DNA of 64,000 bases from Todiramphus chloris collaris. Taxonomy: Eukaryota > Chordata > Aves > Coraciiformes > Alcedinidae. The stretch covers positions 5,509,748 to 5,573,747 of the forward strand of contig JANVCC010000270.1 in assembly GCA_025345505.1 (NCBI GenBank), given 5' to 3'. The notes beneath the pieces were generated by a model. It was not told where the DNA came from and ran no database searches. It was given only the letters and a program-made list of their open reading frames with translations. Of the stretch, positions 24,753-36,720 are shown in pieces (positions within the stretch are counted from its first letter, which is position 1; every line of letters begins with the position of its first letter). A program made the position numbers and the translations under genes.

Positions 24753-27159
24753 ATTTATTTATTGATTTTAAGGTCAGCATATCTCCCAGAGTCTCCTGTG
24801 AACCTGTGGGCTTGTGTTCCCTCGTCCTTTCTTTCTTCCTTTTATTTTTCTTTTTTTCTCGTGACAAACTTTAACCCTTCTTTTTACCCTCTTCTCTTTC
24901 CTTCCGAGTAGCCTTTACCCTGCTTGTGTGAGCAGCTGACAAAGAGAATAAGCAATTTCTTAGCCTTTCAGCGCTGAACCGCTTCTGGTTTTGTGAGTGG
25001 CCTTTGCACCTGTTGTGATAAGCAGAGGTCCCTTCACAGCAGCACTGAAAGGGTGGCAATCTCTCTCTCTCTTTTACTTCCCCCCCCTCCCAAACTTACT
25101 CTTTCTTTCAGTGAATACCAACAATTAAGGAAAATGCTTGAATCCGCAGTGAATTCTTTAGCCTGACAAAACCTAGTATTTATATAGATTAAAATGAGCA
25201 GGGAGACGGAGGTACCTCTCCCATCGGCTTGGGGAGAACCGTCTGGAGTAGGGCTTGTTGCACGAACAAAACAAGATGACCAGTTCACTTAACTGCATTT
25301 GGCTTTACCCCACCCAGCCTCGTCCGTCCTGTTTATACCTCCAGACCCTGTTCTCTCCGTGTGAACTTGCCTTGTCATGCGCGACACAGCGCGCAAAAGA
25401 ACGCGTGCTGGCGAGAAAACAAGAAATAATAAATAATAAATAATTGGTATTTAACAGTTAAAAAAAAAAAAGTGCATTTTGATGTGCTTTTTAAGATATC
25501 CCTTCTTTATGTGCTTTATGTGCTGATGTTTGGGCTGCTGGGGACTGTGCTCTCATGTGGTTTAGACTTTCCCCTTCACCCCACCCATGGTCAATGTGCC
25601 ACCCCCAAGCCAAGGGGACCCTTAGCTCTTGTGGCAGGGTGACAGGTACCTTTGGTGACCAACCCTCAGCACAGGTCTCGAAATAAGGCACCGCAGATCA
25701 AAAAAACAGAGAGTGGAAAGGCTACCCAGCTGCTCACACAATGCAAGAGAAGGCCTTGGCTGCTGTTCAAAGCTGCTCTGAGTGAGTGTTTCAATTTAAT
25801 TCTAAATTAAAAGCAGCCAGTGTTGTATAGCACAGGGAAAAGATTATGTATTAATGCTTTTTCCCCCTGACATAATCCTAATGATCGCACTAAAATAAAT
25901 AAAAGTTAAGCCTTCTTCCTCCCTTTCCCCCGTCGCTATATTATGTTGTGGCAAGCAGCCAGATTGTCGTAGGTGAAAAGAAGATGGGAGAGGTCCCAAA
26001 TTGCAAGACTGAGAAGAGGATCGTGCACTGCCGAGCTCCGCTTCGGTCTTCCCCCTCCTCCTCCTCCTCCGCAGTTGATGTGCTTTGCTTCAGGCCCCTG
26101 TTTAAAAAACAAGTAAGAGAAGGAACCCTCTAACAAAAAGCCCGGGTAGAATGGAAGTTGCCCGCAGGTGGAAGCTGTGAGGTGGTGACTTACTAACCCA
26201 TGCATGGAGAGATGTGTCTGACCGCTCCTCCAGAAACCCTGGTGGTGCAAATTCATGCTCCAGGTGTGATGTCATTTAGGATGTGGAACTCAGGAGAAGC
26301 AAAGTAAGACACCAGATACCACAGTGTTGTGGTTCAGCACTTGCCAAGTGTTTGACCGTGTGTCCTTGATGTGTGCCCACAGTATCCCAAATTCCAACGG
26401 CTCCCGTCCAACATGCCAAGTCCCTCTCCTGATGGCCAGGTAGGAATAGCTCAGCACTGGAGACTTGCTCAGGCTGGGAGGTCCCCAGACAGGGCAGAGC
26501 ACTTGCTGGTGTGTCCTGTGCCCAGGGTGAGGGTTGTTCTTTTCTGGTGACCCCAGAGGTGCTTCTGGTGAGGGCTCCTCAGCTGCTGTGAAGCTGGAAC
26601 ACCTGGATGTCAATGCATGGGTTAAGAGAACCTGAGCGAGCAGAGAAATGGGAAACATAACAGTCAAGCTGGTGCTTGGGTTGTGTCCCTCCTGCTCCTC
26701 TTGCAGAGTCATAAACAGGGAGAAGACTTTAACTTTGGTGGCTACTTCCCAAATTTCTGTGTTCCCTGCTCTTCCCCCTTCCCTGACACGATGTGGAAGG
26801 GCTTGACATGGTGTTCATGCCCATCTGTGCCTGCCCTGCCCTTTCCTTGGGATACAGGAGATCTGGCTGAATTATTTCAAACAGCAAATGCTTTCTCCAT
26901 GCTGGGAAAGTTATTGCAGAAGCAGAAAATCGTATTTCTTATCTGCCAATACTACCCCATGAGTGACCAGCTTTCACTCTTTTAAATGTATGTCAATGGG
27001 GATCTTCAGGAACTGCTCATCCATTTTCTTTCTGCCTGCTGGTCAAGGAGAAATCAGTATTAGTTGCTGGCCCCAGGGACACCAGGTTAGAAGTGTTTTC
27101 CTTGGAAGAAACTGTCTGCCAGGCCAAACACTAGGGCAAATCTCATGAAAAAACCCCAT
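24753..27159. other. Non-coding stretch with pyrimidine tracts and AT-rich blocks
   Basis: Holds (TC)n at 25060-25073 and a C-rich tract at 25080-25090. A tight CpG cluster lies at 25379-25415, and an AATAAT run followed by A12 is at 25424-25471. A complex AT-rich block at about 25740-25910 is a candidate conserved element. A (CTC)n stretch is at 26053-26071. No gene is recognised. Confidence 0.4.
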
Positions 27160-27580
27160 GTGCGCGTGCTTGGCCGAATGTGTGGGAAGGGGCTGTCCAA
27201 CCGTGCGGCTCTCTTCGGAGGATCCGGGCCTTAAAATAGAAACTTTATCCTGGAAAACTTAATGAGGATTCATAAAACCTGGGTATATATTTAGACAATC
27301 TAGTGAACTTGCCTTCAGGAGGTAACGTACGAAACGCAGAATATTTCTGCAGGTTCTCCTCGAAGGGGAAAGCGAGGGCCAAAATGCTACGAAAGAGGGA
27401 AGATGCTGGTATGGCAGACGAGGCTGTTCTTGGCAGGGCTGCGGCGTGGCTGCTCTGCTTTCTGTCACGCAGGACAGTCTGTGAGGTGTGGTTGATCAGA
27501 GCTCAGACAGGGTTTACACGCAGAGTCCTTACGAGAGCAGCTCTGAGGCTGCTGCGCCTCGATCTCTGTCAGATGAAATG
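27160..27580. promoter_or_regulatory. CpG-rich patch, possible CpG island
   Basis: Hand counting gives roughly 20 CpG in about 400 bases, high for bulk bird DNA in an otherwise CpG-poor neighbourhood. A 150-codon + strand frame (27303-27755) crosses it; the product is not recognised. Whether this is a promoter, an exon or chance cannot be decided here. Confidence 0.3.
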
Positions 27581-27754
27581 CCCTTGTGGAACCAGGGTAA
27601 CCAGGAACCCTAAATTTCTGGGGCAGCCTCCAAGGAGACCTGCCTGTGGTGGCATAGTGAGGCGTGGGGAGATGACCTCTTTGGTTGAGAAGGAAGAGAT
27701 GGCAGATGATAATTCTGACAATGGAGACACAGACACATGCAAACATTTGGTTTG

Positions 27755-27792
27755 ATGAGGGAGGGAGGGAGGGAGGAGGAGGAGGAGGAGGG
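27755..27792 (+). repeat. (GGGA)n/(GGA)n purine microsatellite
   Basis: Four GGGA-type units pass into about six GGA units, followed by GGAATAAA. This is a simple repeat. The AATAAA immediately after it is probably coincidental. Confidence 0.9.
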
Positions 27793-28443
27793 AATAAACG
27801 TTGTCTCTTCCTGCCCACCTTATCTTTAATTTAAGGCTGATGGATTGATTACCATTTGTTACAGTAAGTCCATATGTGTACAGATGCAACAGTAGGATTA
27901 GGTTCCTCCTCCTTTGTTACTTGAAGTCAATCGCAGTTCATTAAATCTCCCTCATCAGTTCCACCACCTGCTCCTCTTCCTTCCCTGACCCAAAGTCACA
28001 TGCCCATTCACCCTCTTCCCTTTGTTTTTGTTTGTTTCTCTCTTAATTACATCTCTTGATCTTTTCCCCATCAATTATTTTGAGGAGAGAACTGGTCGGG
28101 AAACATCAATGCAAATGAAATTGTGGTGATGAATAGAAACAAAGAAATGTTCAAGGGATCTTTGTTTTTCATTTTCTGAACAGCTCTGGACTTGTGCTCA
28201 AGATCCCAGCATACCCTTTTCCCAGGGCATGAAGCAGGTAGTCCGTGGCACAGGAATAGGGTCCATCTGTCCTTCTACAAACAGCCCATGAAGTGTTTAA
28301 CAGGCTCCTTCAGGGCTTGGTGGGTATTTTCATCCTTCTCCTGTAATCCTGACAAGTCTCGCCCTTGGCAACGTCGGACTGTAGTGGCATGCAGATGGAA
28401 AACCCAGGACCAGCAGCAAATTCAGGTGGGGGTCTGTGTGTTC
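27793..28443. other. Non-coding stretch
   Basis: Unique-looking, with a possible decayed old repeat around 27850-27955 ('ttgaagtcaatcgcag'). No gene is recognised. Confidence 0.4.
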
Positions 28444-28683
28444 TCCTATGTAGCAAGTGATAGGACGAGAGGAAACGGACACAAGTTGCACCAGGAAAGG
28501 CTTAGGTTGAATATTAGGAAAAATTTCCTCACTGAAAGGGCTGTTAAGGCCCAGCCCAGGCTGCCCAGGGCAGTGGTGGAGTCCCCATCCCTGGAGGGGT
28601 TCAAAAGATGTGTGGATGTGGTGCTGAGGGTCATGGTTTAGTGGTGCCCCGGCAGTGCTGGGTTAATGGTTGAACTTGATGAT
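28444..28683 (+). mobile_element. CR1 LINE fragment, 3' end, plus strand
   Basis: A 5'-truncated CR1. Diagnostic blocks in order are 'gtgataggacgagagg', 'aggttgaatattaggaaa', 'ttcctcactgaaaggg', 'caggctgcccagggcag' and 'ccatccctggaggggttc', ending with 'ggttgaacttgatgat'. The expected terminal 'ccaacc...attctatg' tail is replaced by a palindrome directly downstream. The + strand frame over 28192-28641 is partly this repeat. Confidence 0.93.
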
Positions 28684-28709
28684 TTTAGATCTCTTCTATG
28701 AGATCTAAA
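28684..28709. repeat. Perfect 10-bp palindrome at the CR1 3' end
   Basis: TTTAGATCTC (28684-28693) and GAGATCTAAA (28700-28709) are perfect reverse complements around a 6-base loop. The position is where CR1 copies normally carry 'agaggtcttttccaacc' and the octamer tail. Confidence 0.9.
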
Positions 28710-30423
28710 TTCAACCAGAGGTGAAGACCCAGTTCCCCCCTTGGCTTTGTGCGCACGGTTGGGCACTGGCTCCCAGGGCAGAGCTGTTTGCAGGACAGCC
28801 TTTGCCCCTGGTTGTAGCTGAGGGAAACAGTGAGCTGGATTTCATCAAGGGGGTTTATGATGAATAGGTATTGCAGCCTCTTCTTGGGATCCCAGCCAAG
28901 GCGAAGGCAGCGGTGGGTTGGAGCTGTGCCGAGATGGGCTCAACAACCCCACCGCGGGTTACGCTGCCATGGGTTAGCAGCCTCCACGGGCCCAGGGGGA
29001 TGGGAGTAGCCAGTAACAGCTGAAGGAAGGAGTGGTAACACATGAAAAGCATTTGAGCACTCATCTGACCAGACCCCTGTGCCTCTCTTAGAAAACAATG
29101 TTTAGAAACACGCTGCTTTTTCACAGAGGTGAGGGAAGAAGTCTTGATCTTGCTGCTGGGAGGAGCACCTTCCAGCATGTTGGTGATGGGGGGGCAGTGC
29201 AAACAGAAAGGCAGACAGAGGCTTTCTCTGCTGTTGGTAGACAAACCTCAGAACAGCCTTAAGCAGAGCTCTGAAGTTTAACCAGCTGTTTGGCAGGCCC
29301 AGACTCATCCCTTTATTTTTCTCCCCTGGGTCACTAGAAATCCTCTTTCTCACACCCGTCTCCTTGCTTTGCAAGTGTCTGTTGCTGCCTCTTCGCAGCA
29401 GAAAAAGACACACGCGTGGGTTTAGATGTTGTTCAATCCCTGAACGGAAAAATAACCTCAGAAACCAGGTGGCAGTTTTCAAGTTTTATGCCTGTTCCCT
29501 GGGGTCAAGATGTAAAGAAATCCATATGTTCGTGTTAGTAGGTGCATATGGGCAAGTAAACCTTGTGTCTCATTTAGCCACCCACTTCCACTTCTCTTAA
29601 GTGCTGCTCTTGACTGGTCGAAGGGCTGTAACAGGGTCCATGTGCCAGGGTCACCATAGTGCCTTGATCTGTGTGTTTCCATCGTGTTTCTAGAAGGTTT
29701 TTGAGAAGCTCATCCTGCATTGCAGCGCCTGCAGAAGGGTTAATAGTATTTGGGGTATTTCAGATACTGACAGGACTTACCCTAGGCAGTGTGGAGCATG
29801 ATCAGGGTGACTCTTAAATGGACAAAAGTCCAGCAGTTGGGTTCGTTGTGGATAAGTAGTTGTTGGCCTGGATGCTTTAGCTGAATTTCATTCAAGCCTC
29901 ATAAATATGGCTTGAATGCCATGGCTGGGAAGCCAGGAAAGAGTGTGTTTTCCAGAGGCCTTGGTGTGTGGTGTCTTTCCCCCCTGCATCACTAGGGATT
30001 GGCTTTCTCCTGCCATTTCAATGCTCTCGATTTTGTCTCTGATGGCAACTCGGCAGCAGCCTGTCAGGCCAAGGGATGCAGGCTCAAAGCCCAAGCATGT
30101 GCTCCATCCAGAAGGGAGGCAAGGAGAGGAGGCACAGGTCCAACAGCCTATTTCCCCACACTTATCTAAATGTAAAGATGGGCAAGCTAGAAGGTGACTG
30201 GTAGACTTAGCTTTTTCTGAACAGATCCTAGAAAAACAGTTAATGTTGGAGGAAGAGAGCACAGATGCATGACACTGATGAATCTCAAAAGGAACATCCC
30301 CCTTCTGGGCTTAGCTGCCAGGGTAGGGTGATGCTCCCTTACTGTACAGCCAGTAGGTCAGGACTGATGGATCAGATAATTTATATAATTCACTATATAA
30401 TATTTCAAAATATTTCAGATCGT
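28710..30423. other. Non-coding stretch
   Basis: Unique-looking. Minus-strand open frames over 28855-29244 and 29102-29482 overlap each other and are not recognised. Confidence 0.4.
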
Positions 30424-30550
30424 GTCTACAAATATGTAAAGGGCAAGTGTCAGGAGGGTGGAGCCAGGCTCTTAGTGACATCCAGTGATAGGACAAGGGG
30501 TAATGGGTACAAACTGGAGCATAAGAGGTTTAGGGTAAACATAAGGAGCA
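30424..30550 (+). mobile_element. CR1 LINE fragment, plus strand, truncated at both ends
   Basis: The order 'tacaaatatgtaaagg', 'gtgtcaggagggtggagcc', 'gtgataggacaagggg' and 'tgggtacaaactggagc', ending 'gggtaaacataagg', matches the CR1 segment just upstream of the common 3' block. The copy then stops: the following 3' part of CR1 is missing. The break point is near 30550. Confidence 0.85.
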
Positions 30551-33500
30551 GAAAACCAAAAGATCCACCTGTGACTTTTCCCTCCTGCCTGCCTGTTTTG
30601 GGATACTCTGGGTGAGCAGGAATGGGTTTCACCAGGTGCCAGGGTGGCAACGCAACCTGGGACAAGTCTGCCCGTAGGCTCAGATCTGAATCAAAACTTG
30701 AAAAGCTGGTTTTAAGGCAGGTCAACCCCAAACCATGCTTTGTAACAAAGATCTTCAGCGCCCAATCTAGCTTTGGGTCAGGCTTGCCTCTTGCTGGAGC
30801 CAAGCAAAACAACCCAGTGAGCATGTCAGCCTGTAGTGTCCGTGGGCAGCAGGATGTGCACAGCCCATCAGGCACCGGCGTGTGAGCGCTTTGGCTGCCT
30901 ATCAGTTTGGAGGAAGCATGTGACTGTGACATATTTTTGCAGGTAATATAAAAAAACAAAACAAAACTATTTGGGCAATTCCCCTCGTGCTTGAAATAGA
31001 ACGGTTTTTAAAGTGAGTCATGCGTTCTTAAAAAAAAAAAAGTAAAAATCCCCCCTTCAAAGCCATAATCAGTCTCAGGAAACCGCACTAAGATACGGAC
31101 TGGCACAAAAGCAGTGTGTCTTTCAGGCTCTTCTTTCTATCCCTGGCCAAACATAACTGCCATAACGGTGTTCTTGTTGTTTCTTTAAATCCTAGGTGAA
31201 GGTTTCAATGAACAAAATAACTGTGAAGGAGTTGTAAGGGTTGCTTTTTCGTTGTTTGGGGTTTGTTTGGTTTGTTTTTAATGATTATTTCCATTAAAAT
31301 CCCAAAAGGGGAATACAGAAGTGGGAAAAAGAATTACTTTTATAGCAGTAGGAACTCAGTCTTGCCTGCTTTGGGTACATGAGTAGAGGCACTGAACATA
31401 ATGAGATTATTCATGTGCATAAAGGTCATCAGATCAGACCCTATCTTTGTAAAATATTTAATTACATACCATCAGAATCATGTCAGCTATGAAAAAGCAA
31501 TAAAAATACTGAAGTGTTTTAGTGAGCAGTAGTGGTAACTGCAGCGATATAAATCCATTAAGCTTTTATGTGTACCTCACGCGCAGCAAAGGCAGCAGGT
31601 CTGTGCTGATTGGTAATTTGCAAACAGAACGCCAGCATCATAGTGCACGTTCAAGCAAATTATTATGCTTGTTTTGCCAATTAGTACTCAAATTGGGCTA
31701 TGTGATGCCTTACTCTGTGCTTTGGGTGGGGAAGGGGTTTTCTGGTCGATGCTCAGGCGTTGTCTTCCCTGCTACCAAGGTGAAGGTTTTATTGCTTTAC
31801 TGTGATTGATGGGTGAGAAGCAGAAAGGGTCCTGATGCTAAAAAAACAACCAAGGTGATGCACTTCAGTTTGACTGCGGAGTCGCACGCGTGACGAAGGA
31901 AAAGCACGTTGTCTGCGTAGTGCTTTGACCCAGGAATAGTGGGAGGCTAAAACCAGAGCTTTTCGAAGCCACAGACTGGGAAGACACGAGTTGTGTCAGG
32001 TTTTGTGCTGGCAGGCAGAGGCGAAAGCAAGAGTCAAGCTGAAAGCAAGCAGGGCATCCTCATCCCACGTGCTCCGGGGGAGTAGTCGTGGCTCTCAGGG
32101 GGGTTGCATCAGTGTTTGGTGCAGCACTTTCCAGAGTTGCGTCAGCTTGTACCTATTTCGTTTGCGTTGTTGGTAGAGACTGGAGTGTTAATAACAGGTT
32201 CCATGGGGAAGGTCAGGCAACCCACAGTGGAAAGCAGAACCTGAGGTAGGAAATACCCAGAACATCTTGGAGCAAATGCAAATGATGGACGGGGAGAGCT
32301 GGTGACAGCAAGTGCAGGTACTCGCCCATCCGTAGCTGGCTCTGCCTGCGTGGGTGGGGTGTGCGGAGCAGCGTGGCATTTTACTCGGGGTCTGTAACTA
32401 CCGAGTTAATAGGAGCAGCGAGCTGGAGTAGCACTTCCTGCAGCTGGATAGCCATGTGGCACTCCAGTGAAGCTGGTCACCAGAGCTCACGACTGAGTTG
32501 CATTTCCAGTGCAGGGTTCTCTTGCACTGCTCCTCTATACAACCCGTGCTCAGGCTCTGGGAGATTGGTCGAAAGCAAAATATGATTTTCTATGCATGTG
32601 TGCACAAACAAGTTGCACTTCTTTATGTGAGTCTTTGTTCTGCACACCCTTTGATTGCTTTGCTGATATTTATTTTCTTTTTCTTTATTACTTTTTCTTC
32701 CTCCCCCCCCCTTTCAGCTGAGTGACTGTACTCCGTACCTAGCACATGCTGTAAATAATGTAGATTATATTTGGTGGACAGCAGGGTGCAGGACTTAAGA
32801 GGTGTTTCAAGAACCACCAAAAAGTGCCATGGTTGGCCTTGCAGCTCTTAGGTTGTATCATCTCCTCCTTCTCCCTGCTCCCCTCCCCCGTGGTTTTCTG
32901 ATGGCTGCTTTTTAGATGGATTTTTATCAGGGGGGAAAAGCACTGATGCAAAGTGGATGACAGCAGATGTGTTCCCTTAACAGGGTCTTTCACTGAATGG
33001 CTCTGCTAATCATTATGTTTTGCTCCGTAGGACTTTTTATTCATTTAACAGGTTTATTTCCAGATTACATATTTGTTTTTATACTGTTTCCTCATAAATA
33101 CAGGCACTGTAGAAAAAGCTGGCCCCACCATATTTCATGCAGTATTTGTTTATAGTAACTGGGCCTCACTGAACCTGCATATACAATAAATACCCTTTCA
33201 GGATTCCTAGGCAGGAGTGGAGGGAACAGATGGCAAAACAGACCCAGGATTCCCGTTTACAGGGGGATCTTCAAATAACACAGGAGGAATGATAGCCATT
33301 AAAAAGCCTGCCTTCCAGTGCCTTTATTTTTGTCCATAAAAACTGAGTACATTAGTTGCTTTTCATTACTGGTTGGGGCTGGTTTGGTTTTGGTTTTTTT
33401 TTTTTATTCCTCTCTTACATTCAATAACAGGCTTTGGAGGACTTGAAGTAAATCAAGGTGCAGGCACCTCCTTTGTCAACATCATCTGTTTGAGCCATCT

Positions 33501-36500
33501 TCTCCCTCGCCCTTCTTCCTAGCAAGCCAGGGCTAAGAGCTAACTAGACAGGAACCAAACACGTGTCTCAGAGACATGCTTGAAACACAGACCTGAGTCC
33601 AGGGGGAAATTTTGCAAGCAGCTGCTAAAGCTCACACCCAGGTTGAAGGGCTGTGCCTCATGGACAGCAGAGGTCCAGGAGAAACACTTTGCACTGGGGA
33701 TCTCTCTTTCATCCTTTGGTGAGGGAGGCTTATTTGAAAACTGTTTTGTTTTTAAGCATCAAGATTGAGTGTAAGAGGAGGCTGGACACATGATGTTCCT
33801 CTGTGCTGTAAGAATTTTGTGTCTGTGTGTAGAAAGTGGGGAAAGAAGTACGAGAAAGTTGCACATTGGGATATTTCTATAGTTCAGGACTCTTGTCCGA
33901 GGGCTTAAAACTCTGCCTGGTTCTTTGGTAGTGCCTCTGCTTATACCTGAGGTGACAAATCTGCCTGCTTGGCCAAGCGCTCCTCCCAGGTGAGCTTTGA
34001 CCTCCTCTCTTTGCAGAGAAGGTGCTGCAGAGGTGAAGGTCCTAAGTGGGTATTTTGAGGGACTTCCAGGACACCTCACAGCTTTCCCCATCCAGGGGAA
34101 ATCTTGCCTCCCCCCCAGGTCTTGGTCAGGGAAAGGGAATTGCCTGTGTAGATACAGCTGCTTGGCCTGGTCAAACAGCCATGGGAGATACCAGCCTTGT
34201 GTCCTGCTCTCCAGCCAAACCCACCGCTTGTGCAGTGTCTTCACAGCCTTTCTTCTGCTGTTAGCACAGGAAGGATCACCACGTTGGGAGAAGTATTTGC
34301 AGTTTGCAATTGGTGTTTAAAAAAAAAAAAAAAAAAAAAAGCCTTGAAGAAGCCACCAGATGCAGGGTAAGGTGGATGGCTGTCAGGGTAATGCAGTACA
34401 TTAGAAACGAATTAGGGTATTTCCAGAAACAAAAGATGGCAACCACAAGCCTGGAAACCAGCTGCTCGGAACCCGCAGGCTGCCTTGCAGACTTCCACTC
34501 CAGCAGCCAGGGTTTCCTGAAAGTCATGTGCAAAAGTGAAGTCGAGGGTGTTGGAAGAGGCTGCAGCGGCTGGAAGAGGAACCAAGGGCCACATCCATGA
34601 GCACTGGCATGAAGCCTCACGAAAGCCCCCAAGCCAGGTGGCTAAGGTTCAAATCTGGGTTGGCATGGCTTGGGTCAGTAGCTTGGGCTGGACCTGGGAA
34701 CCCAGCAGGAGCCAAGTCACATGTCCTAAGTGGTGTCTGTCATCTTCTTGTTGTTATGGGGAAAATCGTAGCTGAGGTGGGCTGGGACCTATCCAAGAAT
34801 TAATTTGGAGGCTCAAGCGGGGAGATAGCCATGAAGGCCACTGCATGTCTCTGAGCAGCTCAGCAGTATGGAAGCCACCAACAAGGCACCTCCTGCGACA
34901 CAAGCACGCTTTGCAGTCTACTCTCTGGTCCTACACCTTGGTTTGTGGCCCCAGGGATCAGCAACTGAACAGCCACATACTCACTGATGTCAGGATCCCT
35001 CTCCTCCTAGGAAGAAACGTATTTCTTCCTCAAATTGCATCAGCCAGGTGCTTCACAGCCAGGGGTTTTCCCCTCGAAATCTCAAATGCTGTTCCAGCTA
35101 AACATAGCCACCAGCCTCTTAGCTGCTCCCTCTTTTTTTCAGTGTTTCAGTTTGCAGGGGGAGATGGGAGAGGTGATGATACAGTGAACTCTCCATATTA
35201 CACTATTAAATCCCTGGATTCTGAGTAGCCTGGTTGTAGGTGTGATGCTGGGTCTTCACCAAGGCACGGAAAGTGTTGCTGATCAGCTTTGCTGGGACAT
35301 GACACACGCTGCTTTGGACTGTCAGAGATCTAGGCAAGGAAAAAATCCAAGGTAAGTGGCTGGGATGCGTGGCTAGAGGTACCTGAAGTAACCTAAGCAG
35401 TGCTACCTAAGGCAACACTGTAGGTGACCAGGAGAGCTCTGCAGAGCAGGGTCCTTGCCGCGGCTGGGGATGCAGAGGTTGCTTCCCACCACCCTGCCCG
35501 GCTGTGCCTTGGCAGCATCCTGGGCAACACGGCCTCACGAAGCCCCACGTGTTTCCATGGACTGGCAGCAGAGCACTTACTGTTTCGTTCCCAAAGCAAA
35601 TGGCTTCAATTAAGGTCCCATCATCAGGACAGAAAATGCTCCCAGGGTAGAGGCTGCAGCTTTCCTTCGCCATTGCCTTTATGTTCTGCTGGCAAAGGTA
35701 CCATTTCTGAAGTGGGAAATAATGGCCCTACTGGGGCAGGAGTGGGAAGAAAACCAAGGAGAAAATTGAGATATGTCCTTCTGCCTAAACAAATCTGATG
35801 CTTCCCCCTTCCCCCTTGCCTCCGAGCAATATCCAGGCTTAATTCGCAGCAAGCGTGCACTCTGCACAGCCAGAAGATGCCAGGTTTTATCATCCCCTGC
35901 CTCCTGCCTGGGGGGTAGTGGTTGGCTGGGATAAATCCTGCAAGATCACACAGGATCTCAGTGAGTGCTGAATTTTACTTTCTGGGTCCCCATCTGGGGA
36001 ATGCACCTAAATACAGGAAGATACTGTTGTATCAGCCAAGCTCTCCCAGTGCAAACCGGTGTGATTTGCACTTCCCGGCTCATCTGAATGCATTGCAGGG
36101 AGGTGCCAGCCTGCTCTGGGCATCACAGCAGTGGTGTTTCTAAAGGGCATTGCACTGGTGTGTGAAGTGGGCAAGGTGTAGTAGGTGTCTGCAGGATAAG
36201 GATGGGGTTTTGCAGCCTCCTCTCACCTGATCTAGGCCACTTGACGTGGCCTCTCATCGCGGCAGATCTGAGCAGCGCCCAGCGTTCGAAAATAGAACTA
36301 GCAACAAACCTCTTCCTTTTCTTCCTTCTCAGTTCACAGGAAAAATATTTTGATTAGTTTGAAGGCTAGGGGTTTGGTATTTTATTTTTTTCTACGTCTG
36401 TTTAAATAAGTGAATGAATGAGTGTGTGTGTGTATGACCGAGAGAGGGAAACAGAAGTTGCTGAAGGTTAATTTGAAGAAATTAGCCTTGCATTCATTCA

Positions 36501-36615
36501 TTCAAGGCTAAATTCTATTTTTAGTCCCACATGCAACACTTCCACTGGCTTCAATGAAATGCTTACTTTCGACCTGGAAGTCTCAAGCTGTAGCTGTGAC
36601 TTTTAATGAAAATGG
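30551..36615. other. Long non-coding stretch
   Basis: Mostly unique. A block at about 31430-31710 is AT-rich, complex and rich in TAAT/ATTA motifs, and is a candidate conserved element. A CpG cluster is at 31876-31900. Homopolymers are A22 at 34319-34340 and A11 at 31030-31040. A pyrimidine tract with AG at 35131-35142 precedes a short open frame ending at 35228 (see findings). The 36500-36570 interval has a trace of the old 'ctggcttcaatg' repeats. No gene is recognised. Confidence 0.4.
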
Positions 36616-36720
36616 TATTTTATTTTATTTTATTTTATTTTATTTTATTTTATTTTATTTTANNNNNNNNNNTATTTTATTTTATTTTATTTTATTTTAT
36701 TTTATTTTATTTTATTTTAT
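36616..36720 (+). repeat. (TTTTA)n microsatellite with assembly gap
   Basis: Pure TTTTA pentamers on both sides of a 10-base N run at 36663-36672. The N run is a gap of unknown size, so the true array may be longer. Open frames reported across it are repeat artefacts. Confidence 0.97.

Noticed and set aside
28446..28634. Minus-strand frame over 28.5 kb as a gene
   Set aside because: It is the reverse translation of a CR1 copy.
34319..34340. A22 tract as tail of a processed pseudogene
   Set aside because: No AATAAA or gene-derived sequence upstream and no target-site duplication noticed.
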